Assembly (NCBI GenBank): GCA_903874575.1
Contig: CAIQSZ010000431.1
Coordinates: 1-5,784, forward strand
DNA: 5,784 nucleotides
Direction of reading: 5' to 3'
DNA from: an uncultured Elusimicrobia bacterium
Lineage (GTDB): Bacteria; Elusimicrobiota; Elusimicrobia; UBA1565; UBA9628
The first letter of the stretch is position 1, and each line of letters starts with the position of its first letter. Positions 1 through 5,683 of this stretch are shown in pieces. The position numbers and the translations under genes were made by a program. Below the pieces are notes generated by a model. The model made no database searches and was not told the DNA's origin. It was given only the letters and a program-made list of their open reading frames with translations.

Positions 1-1014
1 CGGGATGAAAACCTTGCCGTCCAGGCCGAACGGACGCAAGGCGCGGTCGACCATGGCGCCGGCGCGCGGGAGATAGCCGCTGTGTTCCAGCGCCCCGATC
101 ATGGCGAACAGGATCGCGATCTGCGGCACGAAGACGATCACGGCCGACACGCCCGGGACGACGCCGTCGCAGAGCAGGCTGGAAAAAACGCCTTCGGGCA
201 GATGCGAGCGCAGGGCTTCGGAGAGCGAGGCCAGCGCGGCGGAAAATAGGTCCATGACCGGCTTGGCGCCCACGAACAGCGCCTGGAAAAGGGCGAACAT
301 GGTCGCGGCCAGGATCAAGGGGCCCGCGACGGGATGGAACAGCACGCGGTCGATGCGGATGGAACGCGCGAGCGTGGGCAGCAGAACGCGCTGCGGCAAA
401 GTGACGCCGTCGGCGCACGCTCGGGCCGATGCCGCGACGCCTTGCTCCTGCAGCGAGCGCAGGCGGGCTTTCGAGGCGTGATGGAAGTCGACGGCTTCGG
501 AAAGGTCCGCGCGCAGGGCGCGTGGACGCAGGAGGTCGCGCACGGCTCGCATGCCCTCGCCGGTGCGCGCGGAGGCGGTGACCAGCGGGGCTCCTAGGGT
601 TGCGGAAAGCTTCGCCGGGTGCACGCGCACGCCGTTCAGGCGCGCCTCGTCGATCATGTTCACGACCACCGCGACGCAATAGCCGGCGGCCTTGAGGCTC
701 GCGGCCAGCGCCAGGTCGTTCTGGAGGTTGCTGGCCTCGGCCACGCACAGCACGAGCAAGTCGCGACCGTCTTTCACGCAGTCGGAGAGGAAGCGAAAGG
801 AGACTTTCTCATCCTCCGTCTCCGGCAGGAGGGAATGCGTTCCCGGCAGGTCGATGATCTCCACGTCCTCGCGCCCGACGGCTGCGGTGCCGACGGCTTT
901 TTCGACCGTGCAGCCGGCGAAATTGGCGACTTTCTGGCGCATGCCGGTCAGCGCGTTGAAGAGAGTGGTCTTCCCGGTGTTCGGCCGGCCGGCGAGAGCG
1001 ACGATGCGCTTCAA
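1..1014 (-). CDS. feoB: Ferrous iron transporter FeoB, N-terminal 338 residues (runs off left edge)
   Basis: FeoB is an inner-membrane Fe(II) transporter with a cytosolic G-protein domain. The frame is open from the TTG at 1014 to base 1. Visible GTPase motifs are G1 GRPNTGKT (residues 9-16), a G2 threonine in GCTVE (about T36), G3 DLPG (55-58), G4 NMID (119-122) and G5 SAR (148-150). A helical linker follows (about 160-220), then the family sequence IDRVLFHP (221-228), a first membrane segment (about 229-250) and the gate region with FVPQIAILF (295-303) and LEHSGYLPRA (309-318). The second half of the permease lies outside the window. The TTG start overlaps the feoA stop (TTGA) and has an AAGAGG site 7 nt upstream. 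No ATG lies near the expected N-terminus, so TTG is the natural choice. G1 has Arg where many FeoB proteins have Asn (GNPN). Identity is near certain; the exact start is likely. Confidence 0.96.
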   Translation of the reverse strand, partial: MKRIVALAGRPNTGKTTLFNALTGMRQKVANFAGCTVEKAVGTAAVGREDVEIIDLPGTHSLLPETEDEKVSFRFLSDCVKDGRDLLVLCVAEASNLQNDLALAASLKAAGYCVAVVVNMIDEARLNGVRVHPAKLSATLGAPLVTASARTGEGMRAVRDLLRPRALRADLSEAVDFHHASKARLRSLQEQGVAASARACADGVTLPQRVLLPTLARSIRIDRVLFHPVAGPLILAATMFALFQALFVGAKPVMDLFSAALASLSEALRSHLPEGVFSSLLCDGVVPGVSAVIVFVPQIAILFAMIGALEHSGYLPRAGAMVDRALRPFGLDGKVFIP

Positions 1015-1244
1015 GTCGGGACCTCTTCGACGCGGATGCGCTTGAGCAGTCCACGCTCCAGTGCGAGAAGCTGGGGACCGACCAGGCATTCCACCGGGTC
1101 GCGCAGGGGGGTGAAAATCAGCTTGGTTACCAGCGTGCCGACGCGCAAACCCAGGCCGGAAAGACGCGCTCGCTCGCAGTCCTCCATGTGAGAGAACCCG
1201 ACGATAAGAACAGGCTTCTCGAGCGCCGCTTCATCCAACGTCAT
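1011..1244 (-). CDS. feoA: Ferrous iron transport accessory protein FeoA
   Basis: This 77-residue SH3-like protein is the small cytosolic partner of FeoB. The family core is visible: RARLSGLGLRVGTLV (residues about 25-39), DPVECLVG (49-56) and a C-terminal LLALERGLLKRIRVEE stretch. The length is typical for FeoA. It lies directly upstream of feoB, and the stop TGA shares three bases with the feoB TTG, so the two are surely cotranscribed. The ATG at 1244 has no clear Shine-Dalgarno sequence. A sigma70-like promoter ends only 8 nt upstream, so the message may be leaderless. A 25-bp dyad overlaps this promoter, consistent with iron- or metal-dependent repression, which is inferred. The exact biochemical role of FeoA is not fully settled in the literature; stimulation of FeoB is the usual view. 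Confidence 0.93.
   Translation of the reverse strand: MTLDEAALEKPVLIVGFSHMEDCERARLSGLGLRVGTLVTKLIFTPLRDPVECLVGPQLLALERGLLKRIRVEEVPT
1022..1027 (-). promoter_or_regulatory. Ribosome binding site for feoB
   Basis: AAGAGG on the minus strand lies inside the last codons of feoA, 7 nt before the TTG at 1014-1012. It supports the non-ATG start of feoB and translational coupling to feoA. Confidence 0.65.
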
Positions 1245-1252
1245 CGCGGTAC

Positions 1253-1281
1253 AGTGTAGCCTTATTGAGATTATATATCAA
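1253..1281 (-). promoter_or_regulatory. Putative sigma70-type promoter of feoAB
   Basis: On the minus strand, TTGATA (1281-1276, 5 of 6 to the -35 consensus) is separated by 17 nt from TACACT (1258-1253, 4 of 6 to the -10 consensus). Transcription would begin about 1-2 nt before the feoA ATG at 1244. A perfect TATAAT (1275-1270) lies within the spacer and is an alternative -10, but its matching -35 position is poor. The spacing and position are seen in the sequence; promoter activity is inferred. Confidence 0.55.
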
Positions 1282-1285
1282 TAAG
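1261..1285. promoter_or_regulatory. 25-bp dyad, putative operator at the feo promoter
   Basis: Perfect 8-bp arms CTTATTGA (1261-1268) and TCAATAAG (1278-1285) flank a 9-bp AT-rich centre, in which two further base pairs also match. The dyad is centred on 1273 and covers the -35 and spacer of the feoA promoter and the alternative TATAAT. On the minus strand its core matches the 7-1-7 Fur consensus at about 10 of 14 positions by eye. A Fur, DtxR/MntR-type or other metal regulator is therefore plausible, but which one cannot be told from the sequence. Confidence 0.5.
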
Positions 1286-1312
1286 TGAGCCGCGATTCGG
1301 CCGGCGGTTTTG

Positions 1313-1318
1313 TATGAT
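1313..1318 (+). promoter_or_regulatory. Putative -10 element of the TPR gene
   Basis: TATGAT (5 of 6 to TATAAT) ends 6 nt before the ATG at 1325. A start site 6-7 nt downstream would fall on or next to the A of that ATG, giving a leaderless mRNA. No good -35 hexamer is seen at 16-18 nt upstream, so this is a weak call. Confidence 0.35.
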
Positions 1319-1324
1319 GCCCGC

Positions 1325-2404
1325 ATGCCCCGCGACCCGCAGACCCGCCTAGACGACGCGCGCGCAGCTCTCGACGAGGGCCGTCCGGATCGAGCGCTCT
1401 CCATCCTCGGAGGCGCATTCCCGGCCGCCTCGCGGGGCGAAGCGATATTTCTACGCGCCGAAGCTTTGCGCGCCCGAGGCTTCTTCCGCAAGGCGATCTC
1501 GGCGTACCGGCAGGCCCTGCGCGCCCTGGGTCGTGATAAGCGCGATTTATCCGTCGAAGCGCACCTGGGCCTGGCGCGGAGCTTCCGCAGTCTCGGCGAG
1601 ATTGCCCCTGCCCGCGCCTCGATGAGGCGGGCCGGGGCGCTCGCCCGCCCGGCCGACGCCGAATTGGCGCAAACGCTGGCCTTGGAGAACGCGCTGGTCG
1701 ATCGCGCCGAGGGGCGCTACGCGAAGGCGCTCTTAGCCCTGGCTCCGATTTTGGCCGCTTGTCGCCGTCGTCGCGATTGGTCCGGCGTGGGATTTTTACT
1801 CTGGGCTATAGGCGGCGCGCGCCGCTTCACCGGCGACTTATCGGGTTCCCATCGCGACTTTCGCGCGTCTTTGGCCTCGTTTCGCCGTGCCGGCGACCGC
1901 GAAGGCATGACTTACGCGCTCTTCGGCCTGGGCGGGATCGCACGCGTGCGCGGATTCTTCGACCAGGCTCGGTCTTCGTACGCCGCCGCGGGCGCCTTGC
2001 TGGGCCGCGGGCCGGACCTCTTCGGCCGCGCGTACGCGCACTGCGGTCTCGCCAACGTATTGCGCCAACTCGGCCGCTGGGACGAAGCGGAACGCAATTA
2101 CCGCAGCTCCTACGCCCTCTACTCCGAACTGGATGACCGCGTCGACCTGGCTTACGTGGACTGGGGGCTCGGGCAGATTCACCTTAAGCGCGGTGAATTG
2201 CGCGACGCCGAGAAGCGCCTGCGCGCGGGCCTCGCCGCATTCGTGAAGGGTGGAGAGGCCCGCGGGGAAGCGCTGTCGTTGCATTCGCTCGCGCAGGTTC
2301 TGCACGCGCGCGGCCGCACCGCCGAAGGCGAGCGGACGTTCGACGCCGCCGTGAAGCGCGCGCGCGGCGCCGGACTTCACGCCCATCTTGAGGTGTACAC
2401 CTGA
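1325..2404 (+). CDS. Tetratricopeptide-repeat (TPR) protein of unknown function
   Basis: This is a 359-residue protein built almost wholly of helical-hairpin repeats. About nine TPR-like units can be traced, at roughly 5-35, 38-70, 78-110, 118-148, 155-190, 195-228, 236-270, 276-308 and 316-348. The best have the usual small/large residue pattern, for example AYAHCGLANVLRQLGRWDEA (about 236-255) and the unit starting at LAYVDWGLGQIHLKRG (275-290). There is no signal peptide, membrane segment or catalytic domain, so it is probably a cytosolic scaffold or protein-binding module. The spacing of the later units recalls the MalT/NB-ARC-regulator type of TPR, but no DNA-binding or NTPase domain is attached. 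The ATG at 1325 is preferred; an in-frame TTG at 1310 would add five residues. Neither start has a Shine-Dalgarno site. It is divergent from feoA, but a shared function is not shown. Confidence 0.85.
   Translation: MPRDPQTRLDDARAALDEGRPDRALSILGGAFPAASRGEAIFLRAEALRARGFFRKAISAYRQALRALGRDKRDLSVEAHLGLARSFRSLGEIAPARASMRRAGALARPADAELAQTLALENALVDRAEGRYAKALLALAPILAACRRRRDWSGVGFLLWAIGGARRFTGDLSGSHRDFRASLASFRRAGDREGMTYALFGLGGIARVRGFFDQARSSYAAAGALLGRGPDLFGRAYAHCGLANVLRQLGRWDEAERNYRSSYALYSELDDRVDLAYVDWGLGQIHLKRGELRDAEKRLRAGLAAFVKGGEARGEALSLHSLAQVLHARGRTAEGERTFDAAVKRARGAGLHAHLEVYT
2391..2402. repeat. 12-bp perfect palindrome at the 3' end of the TPR gene
   Basis: AGGTGTACACCT is its own reverse complement and covers the last codons of the TPR gene and the first base of its stop. 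It has no loop and no T-run after it, so it is not a convincing terminator. It may be chance or a small protein-binding site. Confidence 0.3.
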
Positions 2405-2437
2405 CGCATCGTTAACAAGTCCGTAACGCGGCCCTCG

Positions 2438-2443
2438 TAATAT
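2438..2443 (+). promoter_or_regulatory. Putative -10 element of the small downstream gene
   Basis: TAATAT ends 6 nt before the ATG at 2450, the same spacing as TATGAT before the TPR gene. A TTAACA (2412-2417) resembles a -35 but is 20 nt away, longer than usual. Upstream there is a rough 11-bp direct repeat (2412-2422 and 2423-2433, 7 of 11 identical), which could be an activator site in place of a -35. Confidence 0.3.
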
Positions 2444-2449
2444 CTAGGC

Positions 2450-2638
2450 ATGGGAAACGCGATATGGGCCGTCCTGACGGGTTACGAAGGCAACTGGGTG
2501 GCGGTCGACGGAAGCGGCAAAGTCCTCGCCCACGCGGGATCGTTGCACGAAGTGATGATGCTCACGTGCGGGGACGAAAGGCGGCTGACCTATCTGTACG
2601 CCGCGCCGGAGCTGACTTCGGAGCCGGTCATATCTTGA
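2450..2638 (+). CDS. Small conserved-looking protein, DUF5678-like
   Basis: This is a 62-residue soluble protein. Its centre, YEGNWVAVDGSGKVLAHAGS (residues 12-31), followed by a helix-like SLHEVMML stretch and a C-terminal LTYLYAAP strand, recalls the layout of the small DUF5678 family (Y-x-G-x-W-V-A, then G-K-V-x-A, helix, strand ending near a proline). That match is from memory and needs a profile search. Third codon positions are mostly G or C, as in the neighbours, which supports real coding. The only ribosome-binding hint is AGG 2-3 nt before the ATG, and a -10-like TAATAT suggests a leaderless mRNA. It lies 45 bp after the TPR gene on the same strand and converges on lptB, sharing 11 bp with its 3' end. 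Function is unknown. Confidence 0.65.
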   Translation: MGNAIWAVLTGYEGNWVAVDGSGKVLAHAGSLHEVMMLTCGDERRLTYLYAAPELTSEPVIS

Positions 2639-3347
2639 AATCGGCCCCAAGGTAGAGTTCCCGGGCCTTCGGATCGTCGAGCAGGTGCTTGGCGGTGCCT
2701 TCGACCAAGATGCGACCGTCGAAAATCAGATAAGCGCGATCGATGATGGGCAAAGTCTCGCGCACGTTATGGTCGGTGATGAGAACGCCGATGCCCTGCT
2801 TCACCAACTTCTGGATGATCCCCTTCAATTCCCCGACGGTAATGGGGTCGATGCCGACGAACGGTTCGTCGAGCATGATGAGCTTGGGATCGCGGATCAT
2901 GGCGCGGGCGACCTCCAGGCGGCGCTTCTCTCCGCCGGACAACGTCCAGGCCTTCTGCTGACGGAGGTCCCACAGGCCGAACTCCTCGAGCAGGCTCTTG
3001 ACTCGGCGCATTTGGTCCAGCTTGCCGGGAACGGTCCGCTCCAGGATGGCGCGCAGGTTCTCCTCCACGGTCAGGCCCTTAAAAACGGTCGGCTCCTGCG
3101 CCAAGTAGCCCAGTCCCAGCCGCGCGCGCGCGTACATAGGCTGGCGGGTGACGTCCATCCCGTCGATGACGATGGTGCCTTCCTCGGGCGTGACGAAGCC
3201 CGCCAGGCTGTAGAAAGTCGTGGTCTTGCCCGCGCCATTAGGGCCGAGCAGACCGACGACCTCTCCTGAGTCCACCCGCAGGGAGAGGCCCTTGACCACC
3301 ATGCGCTCGCCGTACGTCTTGCGGATATCCCGCGCCTCGAGTCTCAT
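2628..3347 (-). CDS. lptB: LPS export ABC transporter ATP-binding protein LptB
   Basis: LptB is the cytosolic ATPase that, with LptF and LptG, powers extraction of LPS from the inner membrane and its transfer through LptC to LptA. All ABC motifs are intact in 239 residues, the normal length: Walker A GPNGAGKTT (35-43), Q-loop YLAQEPTVF (81-89, Q84), signature LSGGEKRRLEVARAM (136-150), Walker B LIMLDEP (156-162) with catalytic E161, and H-loop His193 in ITDHNVRET. YLAQEPTVFKGLTVEEN and TDHNVRETL are characteristic of LptB and separate it from the related branched-chain amino acid ATPases. The ATG overlaps the stop of the upstream gene (ATGA), with AAGGAG 8 nt before it (3356-3361). It is the last gene of the operon. 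No terminator is visible after its stop, which lies inside the convergent small gene. Confidence 0.96.
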   Translation of the reverse strand: MRLEARDIRKTYGERMVVKGLSLRVDSGEVVGLLGPNGAGKTTTFYSLAGFVTPEEGTIVIDGMDVTRQPMYARARLGLGYLAQEPTVFKGLTVEENLRAILERTVPGKLDQMRRVKSLLEEFGLWDLRQQKAWTLSGGEKRRLEVARAMIRDPKLIMLDEPFVGIDPITVGELKGIIQKLVKQGIGVLITDHNVRETLPIIDRAYLIFDGRILVEGTAKHLLDDPKARELYLGADFKI

Positions 3348-4033
3348 CGTCCCAACTCCTTGAGTTTCTTCTCATCGGTAAACACCAGCCAACCGACGAC
3401 CCCGCCGCGCGCCTCGATCCGACGGGGCGAGTCGGTCGCCTCCACTTCGTCGGCTTTGAGCGCGGTGATCCAGCCTCCTTCCTCCTCGATTTTCCTCAGT
3501 ACGGGCCGTCCGCCGCGCAGGATAAGACGGCGGTCCGGCCGCTGCCAACGCACCGCGTCCGCCCATGCCTCCAGCCGCGGGCCCCAAACGCGCGCTCGTC
3601 CTTCGAGCGTCGCGGCGCGGTCGCCTTCCCATTTCAGGCGCGAACCCTCGCCTCGATCGGCGTCGGTCCCGTCGGAGGGCGTGCGCTTGAAGTTCACGCG
3701 CGAACCCGGGGCGGGAGCGAGCGTTCCTGCCTGCGAGGCCTCGTCGAAATGCGCGGCCTCGCCCTGAGCTTCGAGCACGTCTCCACCCGCCAATTCCTTG
3801 CGCAGGCCGACGTGCCCGCGGGCCTTCCAGTCTTTCTCCGCATGGCGGTACAGCGCCCAATCGGCCGACAGCAGGGTCTTCGAGGCCGAGTAGCGGACGT
3901 CGCCGATGAACTCTTCCTCCTGGGATTTCCCGCGGCGCACGACCCACTCCTTGCTGCGCACGACCGAGCCCGCGACGGCCGCAGGGCCGGCGGCGCGAGC
4001 CGACGCGGCTAGAAGAAGGAACGCAAGGATCAT
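3344..4033 (-). CDS. lptA: LptA-like periplasmic LPS-transport protein (OstA-type)
   Basis: This 229-residue protein is probably the periplasmic bridge that carries LPS from LptC to the outer membrane. It begins with a short hydrophobic signal (residues 1-14, cleavage likely near SARA-A), whose N-terminus lacks a positive charge. Residues about 41-95 show the OstA/LptA beta pattern: EEFIGDVRYSASKTLLSADW, then an ARGHV turn and a GDVLEAQGEAAHFD strand pair. A second, more diverged beta-rich part (about 134-218) repeats the theme with EGRARVWGPRLEAWADAVRW and ALKADEVEATDSPRRIEARGG. Identity rests on this pattern plus the position between lptC and lptB; sequence similarity to well-studied LptA is low, so the symbol is a contextual assignment. 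The ATG overlaps the lptC stop (ATGA), and no Shine-Dalgarno site is clear, so translation is probably coupled. It is longer than E. coli LptA (about 185 residues). Confidence 0.8.
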   Translation of the reverse strand: MILAFLLLAASARAAGPAAVAGSVVRSKEWVVRRGKSQEEEFIGDVRYSASKTLLSADWALYRHAEKDWKARGHVGLRKELAGGDVLEAQGEAAHFDEASQAGTLAPAPGSRVNFKRTPSDGTDADRGEGSRLKWEGDRAATLEGRARVWGPRLEAWADAVRWQRPDRRLILRGGRPVLRKIEEEGGWITALKADEVEATDSPRRIEARGGVVGWLVFTDEKKLKELGR

Positions 4034-4536
4034 CGCGGGTTGCCCGTGATCATGGACCGTTGCCGAAAGATTCGGATTTCAGAGAGATCCGGGGTCGCTT
4101 CCATCCCCTCGCCGCGGATGACCGCCCCCGGACGGCGGACGACGACGGCCGACTCGGTGTGGAAGCGGGCCATCCGAGACGAATAGAGCAACTGCTCCGT
4201 TTCCAGGATGGAGTGATCGTCGAGGGAATTCACGACGACCGAGCTTGACAGGCGAACGTCATGCGTATCCGTGAATATCTCGCCCGAACGCGCGGTGACG
4301 CGGGAGACGACCGCGGCGCCGCGGTAGAACTCCATCATCGGCGATTCCAGGCTGGCCGTCTTTTCATCCTCGCGCAGATGCGCCAGGCGCGCATGCAAGG
4401 TCCATCCCGGCCGCCCGCCCACCGACTGGCTGAGGGAGAGCGAATCGATGGTCTGCAGGCGCTCCTCGCGCGGCAGAGGCGCGCGAGGTCCGCAGGCCGC
4501 GACCGAAATTAAGGCGGCGAGTGCCGCCGTCCTCAC
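4030..4536 (-). CDS. lptC: LPS export protein LptC, predicted lipoprotein
   Basis: LptC receives LPS from the LptB2FG complex and passes it to LptA. The best start is a GTG at 4536 that overlaps the stop of the upstream gene (GTGA) and gives 168 residues. From this start the N-terminus is a short lipoprotein signal with lipobox VAAC (12-15, Cys15). A longer reading of the same frame exists but would run deep into the upstream gene and spoil the signal. The mature part shows the LptC pattern: GWTLHARLAHLREDEKTASL (44-63), MMEFY (67-71), TARSGEIFTDTHDVRLSSSV (81-100), the LETEQLLYSSRMARFHTE stretch (111-128) and VIRGEGMEATPDL (139-151). The E. coli protein instead has a transmembrane anchor. 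No clear ribosome site is seen, so coupling to the upstream gene is likely. Genes for lptA and lptB follow directly. Confidence 0.88.
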   Translation of the reverse strand: MRTAALAALISVAACGPRAPLPREERLQTIDSLSLSQSVGGRPGWTLHARLAHLREDEKTASLESPMMEFYRGAAVVSRVTARSGEIFTDTHDVRLSSSVVVNSLDDHSILETEQLLYSSRMARFHTESAVVVRRPGAVIRGEGMEATPDLSEIRIFRQRSMITGNPR

Positions 4537-4853
4537 TGATCGGCGGGGGCGGACGACGCGGGCTGAGGCGGCGCCTTGAGCTGGTCCTCGGGCGCGTGGA
4601 CCTTGCCGCCCGGCGCCAGCCACGGCGTCATTTCCACCGGAATCGAGCGCAGATGATAAGGACGGGGAAGCTTGGACAAGGCCGCCGAGACGCCGAAGTA
4701 CAGAACGGTGAGACACGTGTAGATGATCCCGAGGGTGCGCAGGTGCCATGCCGCGTCCGGCTGCCACGCCGGCGGGACCGCCATGTCGCGCCCGCATTTT
4801 TTGCAGTTCCTCGGGGAATCCTTATTGTCGATCCCGCAGTCCACGCATTTCAT
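4533..4853 (-). CDS. Small zinc-ribbon membrane protein in the Kdo/Lpt operon
   Basis: This is a 106-residue protein I do not recognise as a named family. The N-terminus has a four-cysteine zinc-ribbon pattern, CVDC (3-6) and CKKC (17-20), followed by a Trp-rich linker. One transmembrane helix (about 39-59, LGIIYTCLTVLYFGVSAALS) comes next, then a tail (about 60-106) that becomes proline- and alanine-rich and ends SAPADQ. The ribbon would sit in the cytosol and the tail in the periplasm, though topology is inferred. A perfect AAGGAGG site (4861-4867) lies 7 nt before the ATG, the strongest in the window, and the ATG overlaps the kdsA stop. The stop overlaps the lptC GTG. The fixed position between kdsA and lptC suggests a link to Kdo or LPS handling, but no function can be given. 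Confidence 0.85.
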   Translation of the reverse strand: MKCVDCGIDNKDSPRNCKKCGRDMAVPPAWQPDAAWHLRTLGIIYTCLTVLYFGVSAALSKLPRPYHLRSIPVEMTPWLAPGGKVHAPEDQLKAPPQPASSAPADQ

Positions 4854-5683
4854 CGTAGAGCCTCCTTGGCGAGCGCGTCGAAGCGGTGCACTTCGCGCAG
4901 GAAATCGGGAACGTCCGCGAGCTTGAGGGAATTCGGCCCGTCGGACATGGCCTTGTCCGGGTCGGGGTGCGTCTCGAAGAATACCCCGTCGACGCCGACG
5001 GCCGCCGCCGCGCGGGCCAGCGGGCGGACGAACTCGCGCTGGCCTCCCGTGGTCGCCCCGTTGCCGCCGGGAAGTTGGACGCAGTGCGTGGCGTCATGCA
5101 CGACCGGCGCGCCGAATTGACGCATGATCGCGTACGAGCGCATGTCCACGACCAAGTTGCCGTAGCCGAAACTGGCGCCGCGCTCCGTGATCAAGATGTT
5201 CTTGTTGCCCGTCGAGTAGAGCTTCTCGACGGCATGGCGCATGTCCCACGGCGATAGGAACTGGCCCTTCTTGACGTTGACGGCCTTGCCGGTCTTGCCG
5301 CACGCGACGAGCAGGTCGGTCTGGCGGGACAGAAACGCGGGGATCTGGAGCATGTCCACGTAACGCGCCGCCACCGCCGCGTGCGACGGCTCGTGCACGT
5401 CGGTCACGCAGGCCACGTGCAGTTCTCCGGCGACCTTCGCCAGCGTCGCCAGCCCCTCCTCCATCCCCGGCCCTCGGTAGGACTTCATGGAGGTTCGATT
5501 GGCCTTGTCGTAGGACGCCTTGAGCACGAAGCCCACCTTGAGCTCCGCGCAGGATTTCTTGAGCGCGGCCCCGACCTTGCGCAGGAGCGCCTCGGACTCG
5601 ATGACGCACGGGCCTCCGATGAAGGCCGCGGGCCGACCGCCTCCGAACACGGCTTTGCCGACGCGGACTTCACGCGTGCGCAT
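4850..5683 (-). CDS. kdsA: 3-deoxy-8-phosphooctulonate (Kdo-8-P) synthase KdsA, metal-dependent type
   Basis: KdsA condenses phosphoenolpyruvate with arabinose-5-phosphate to give Kdo-8-phosphate, the committed step to the Kdo of the LPS inner core. The 277-residue protein is full length. Family blocks are GGPCVIES (23-30), LKASYDKANRTSMKSYRGPG (54-73), TDVHEP (94-99), QIPAFLSRQTDLL (113-125), KKGQFLSPWDM (138-148), ERGASFGYGNLVVDMRS (167-183), DATHCVQLPGG (197-207), GQREFV (214-219) and ETHPDPDKAMSDGPNS (237-252). Cys26, together with His200, Glu237 and Asp248, forms the metal-ligand set of the metal-dependent class; E. coli KdsA has Asn at the Cys position. The ATG overlaps the pyrG end by 14 bp and has AAGAGG 4 nt upstream. 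The next gene starts on its stop codon. Confidence 0.97.
   Translation of the reverse strand: MRTREVRVGKAVFGGGRPAAFIGGPCVIESEALLRKVGAALKKSCAELKVGFVLKASYDKANRTSMKSYRGPGMEEGLATLAKVAGELHVACVTDVHEPSHAAVAARYVDMLQIPAFLSRQTDLLVACGKTGKAVNVKKGQFLSPWDMRHAVEKLYSTGNKNILITERGASFGYGNLVVDMRSYAIMRQFGAPVVHDATHCVQLPGGNGATTGGQREFVRPLARAAAAVGVDGVFFETHPDPDKAMSDGPNSLKLADVPDFLREVHRFDALAKEALR

Noticed and set aside
101..1191. Several plus-strand open frames (101-481, 334-597, 619-1191, 692-1045)
   Set aside because: They lie antisense to feoB and feoA, whose frames show full family motifs. The translations are Arg/Ala-rich with no domain and are typical of GC-rich shadow frames.
1717..2386. Open frames overlapping the TPR gene on both strands (1759-2136 plus; 1717-1908, 1838-2386 and 1912-2097 minus)
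   Set aside because: The TPR frame has a clear repeat pattern throughout; the others have none and lack ribosome sites.
2405..2449. Rho-independent terminator after the TPR gene
   Set aside because: There is no GC-rich stem with loop followed by a T-run; the palindrome at 2391-2402 has no loop.
2685..3269. 194-residue plus-strand frame within lptB
   Set aside because: It is antisense to an intact LptB with all ABC motifs, and its translation shows no recognisable domain.
3372..3947. 191-residue minus-strand frame inside the lptA-like gene
   Set aside because: It is in another frame of the same strand, very Arg/Gly-rich, and would break the ATGA-linked gene chain.
4537..4797. N-terminal extension of lptC to a start at 4797
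   Set aside because: The extension is out of frame over most of the zinc-ribbon gene, is low-complexity, and hides the lipoprotein signal that begins at the GTG at 4536.
5094..5609. 171-residue minus-strand frame overlapping kdsA
   Set aside because: It is a shadow of kdsA, whose frame matches the enzyme from end to end.
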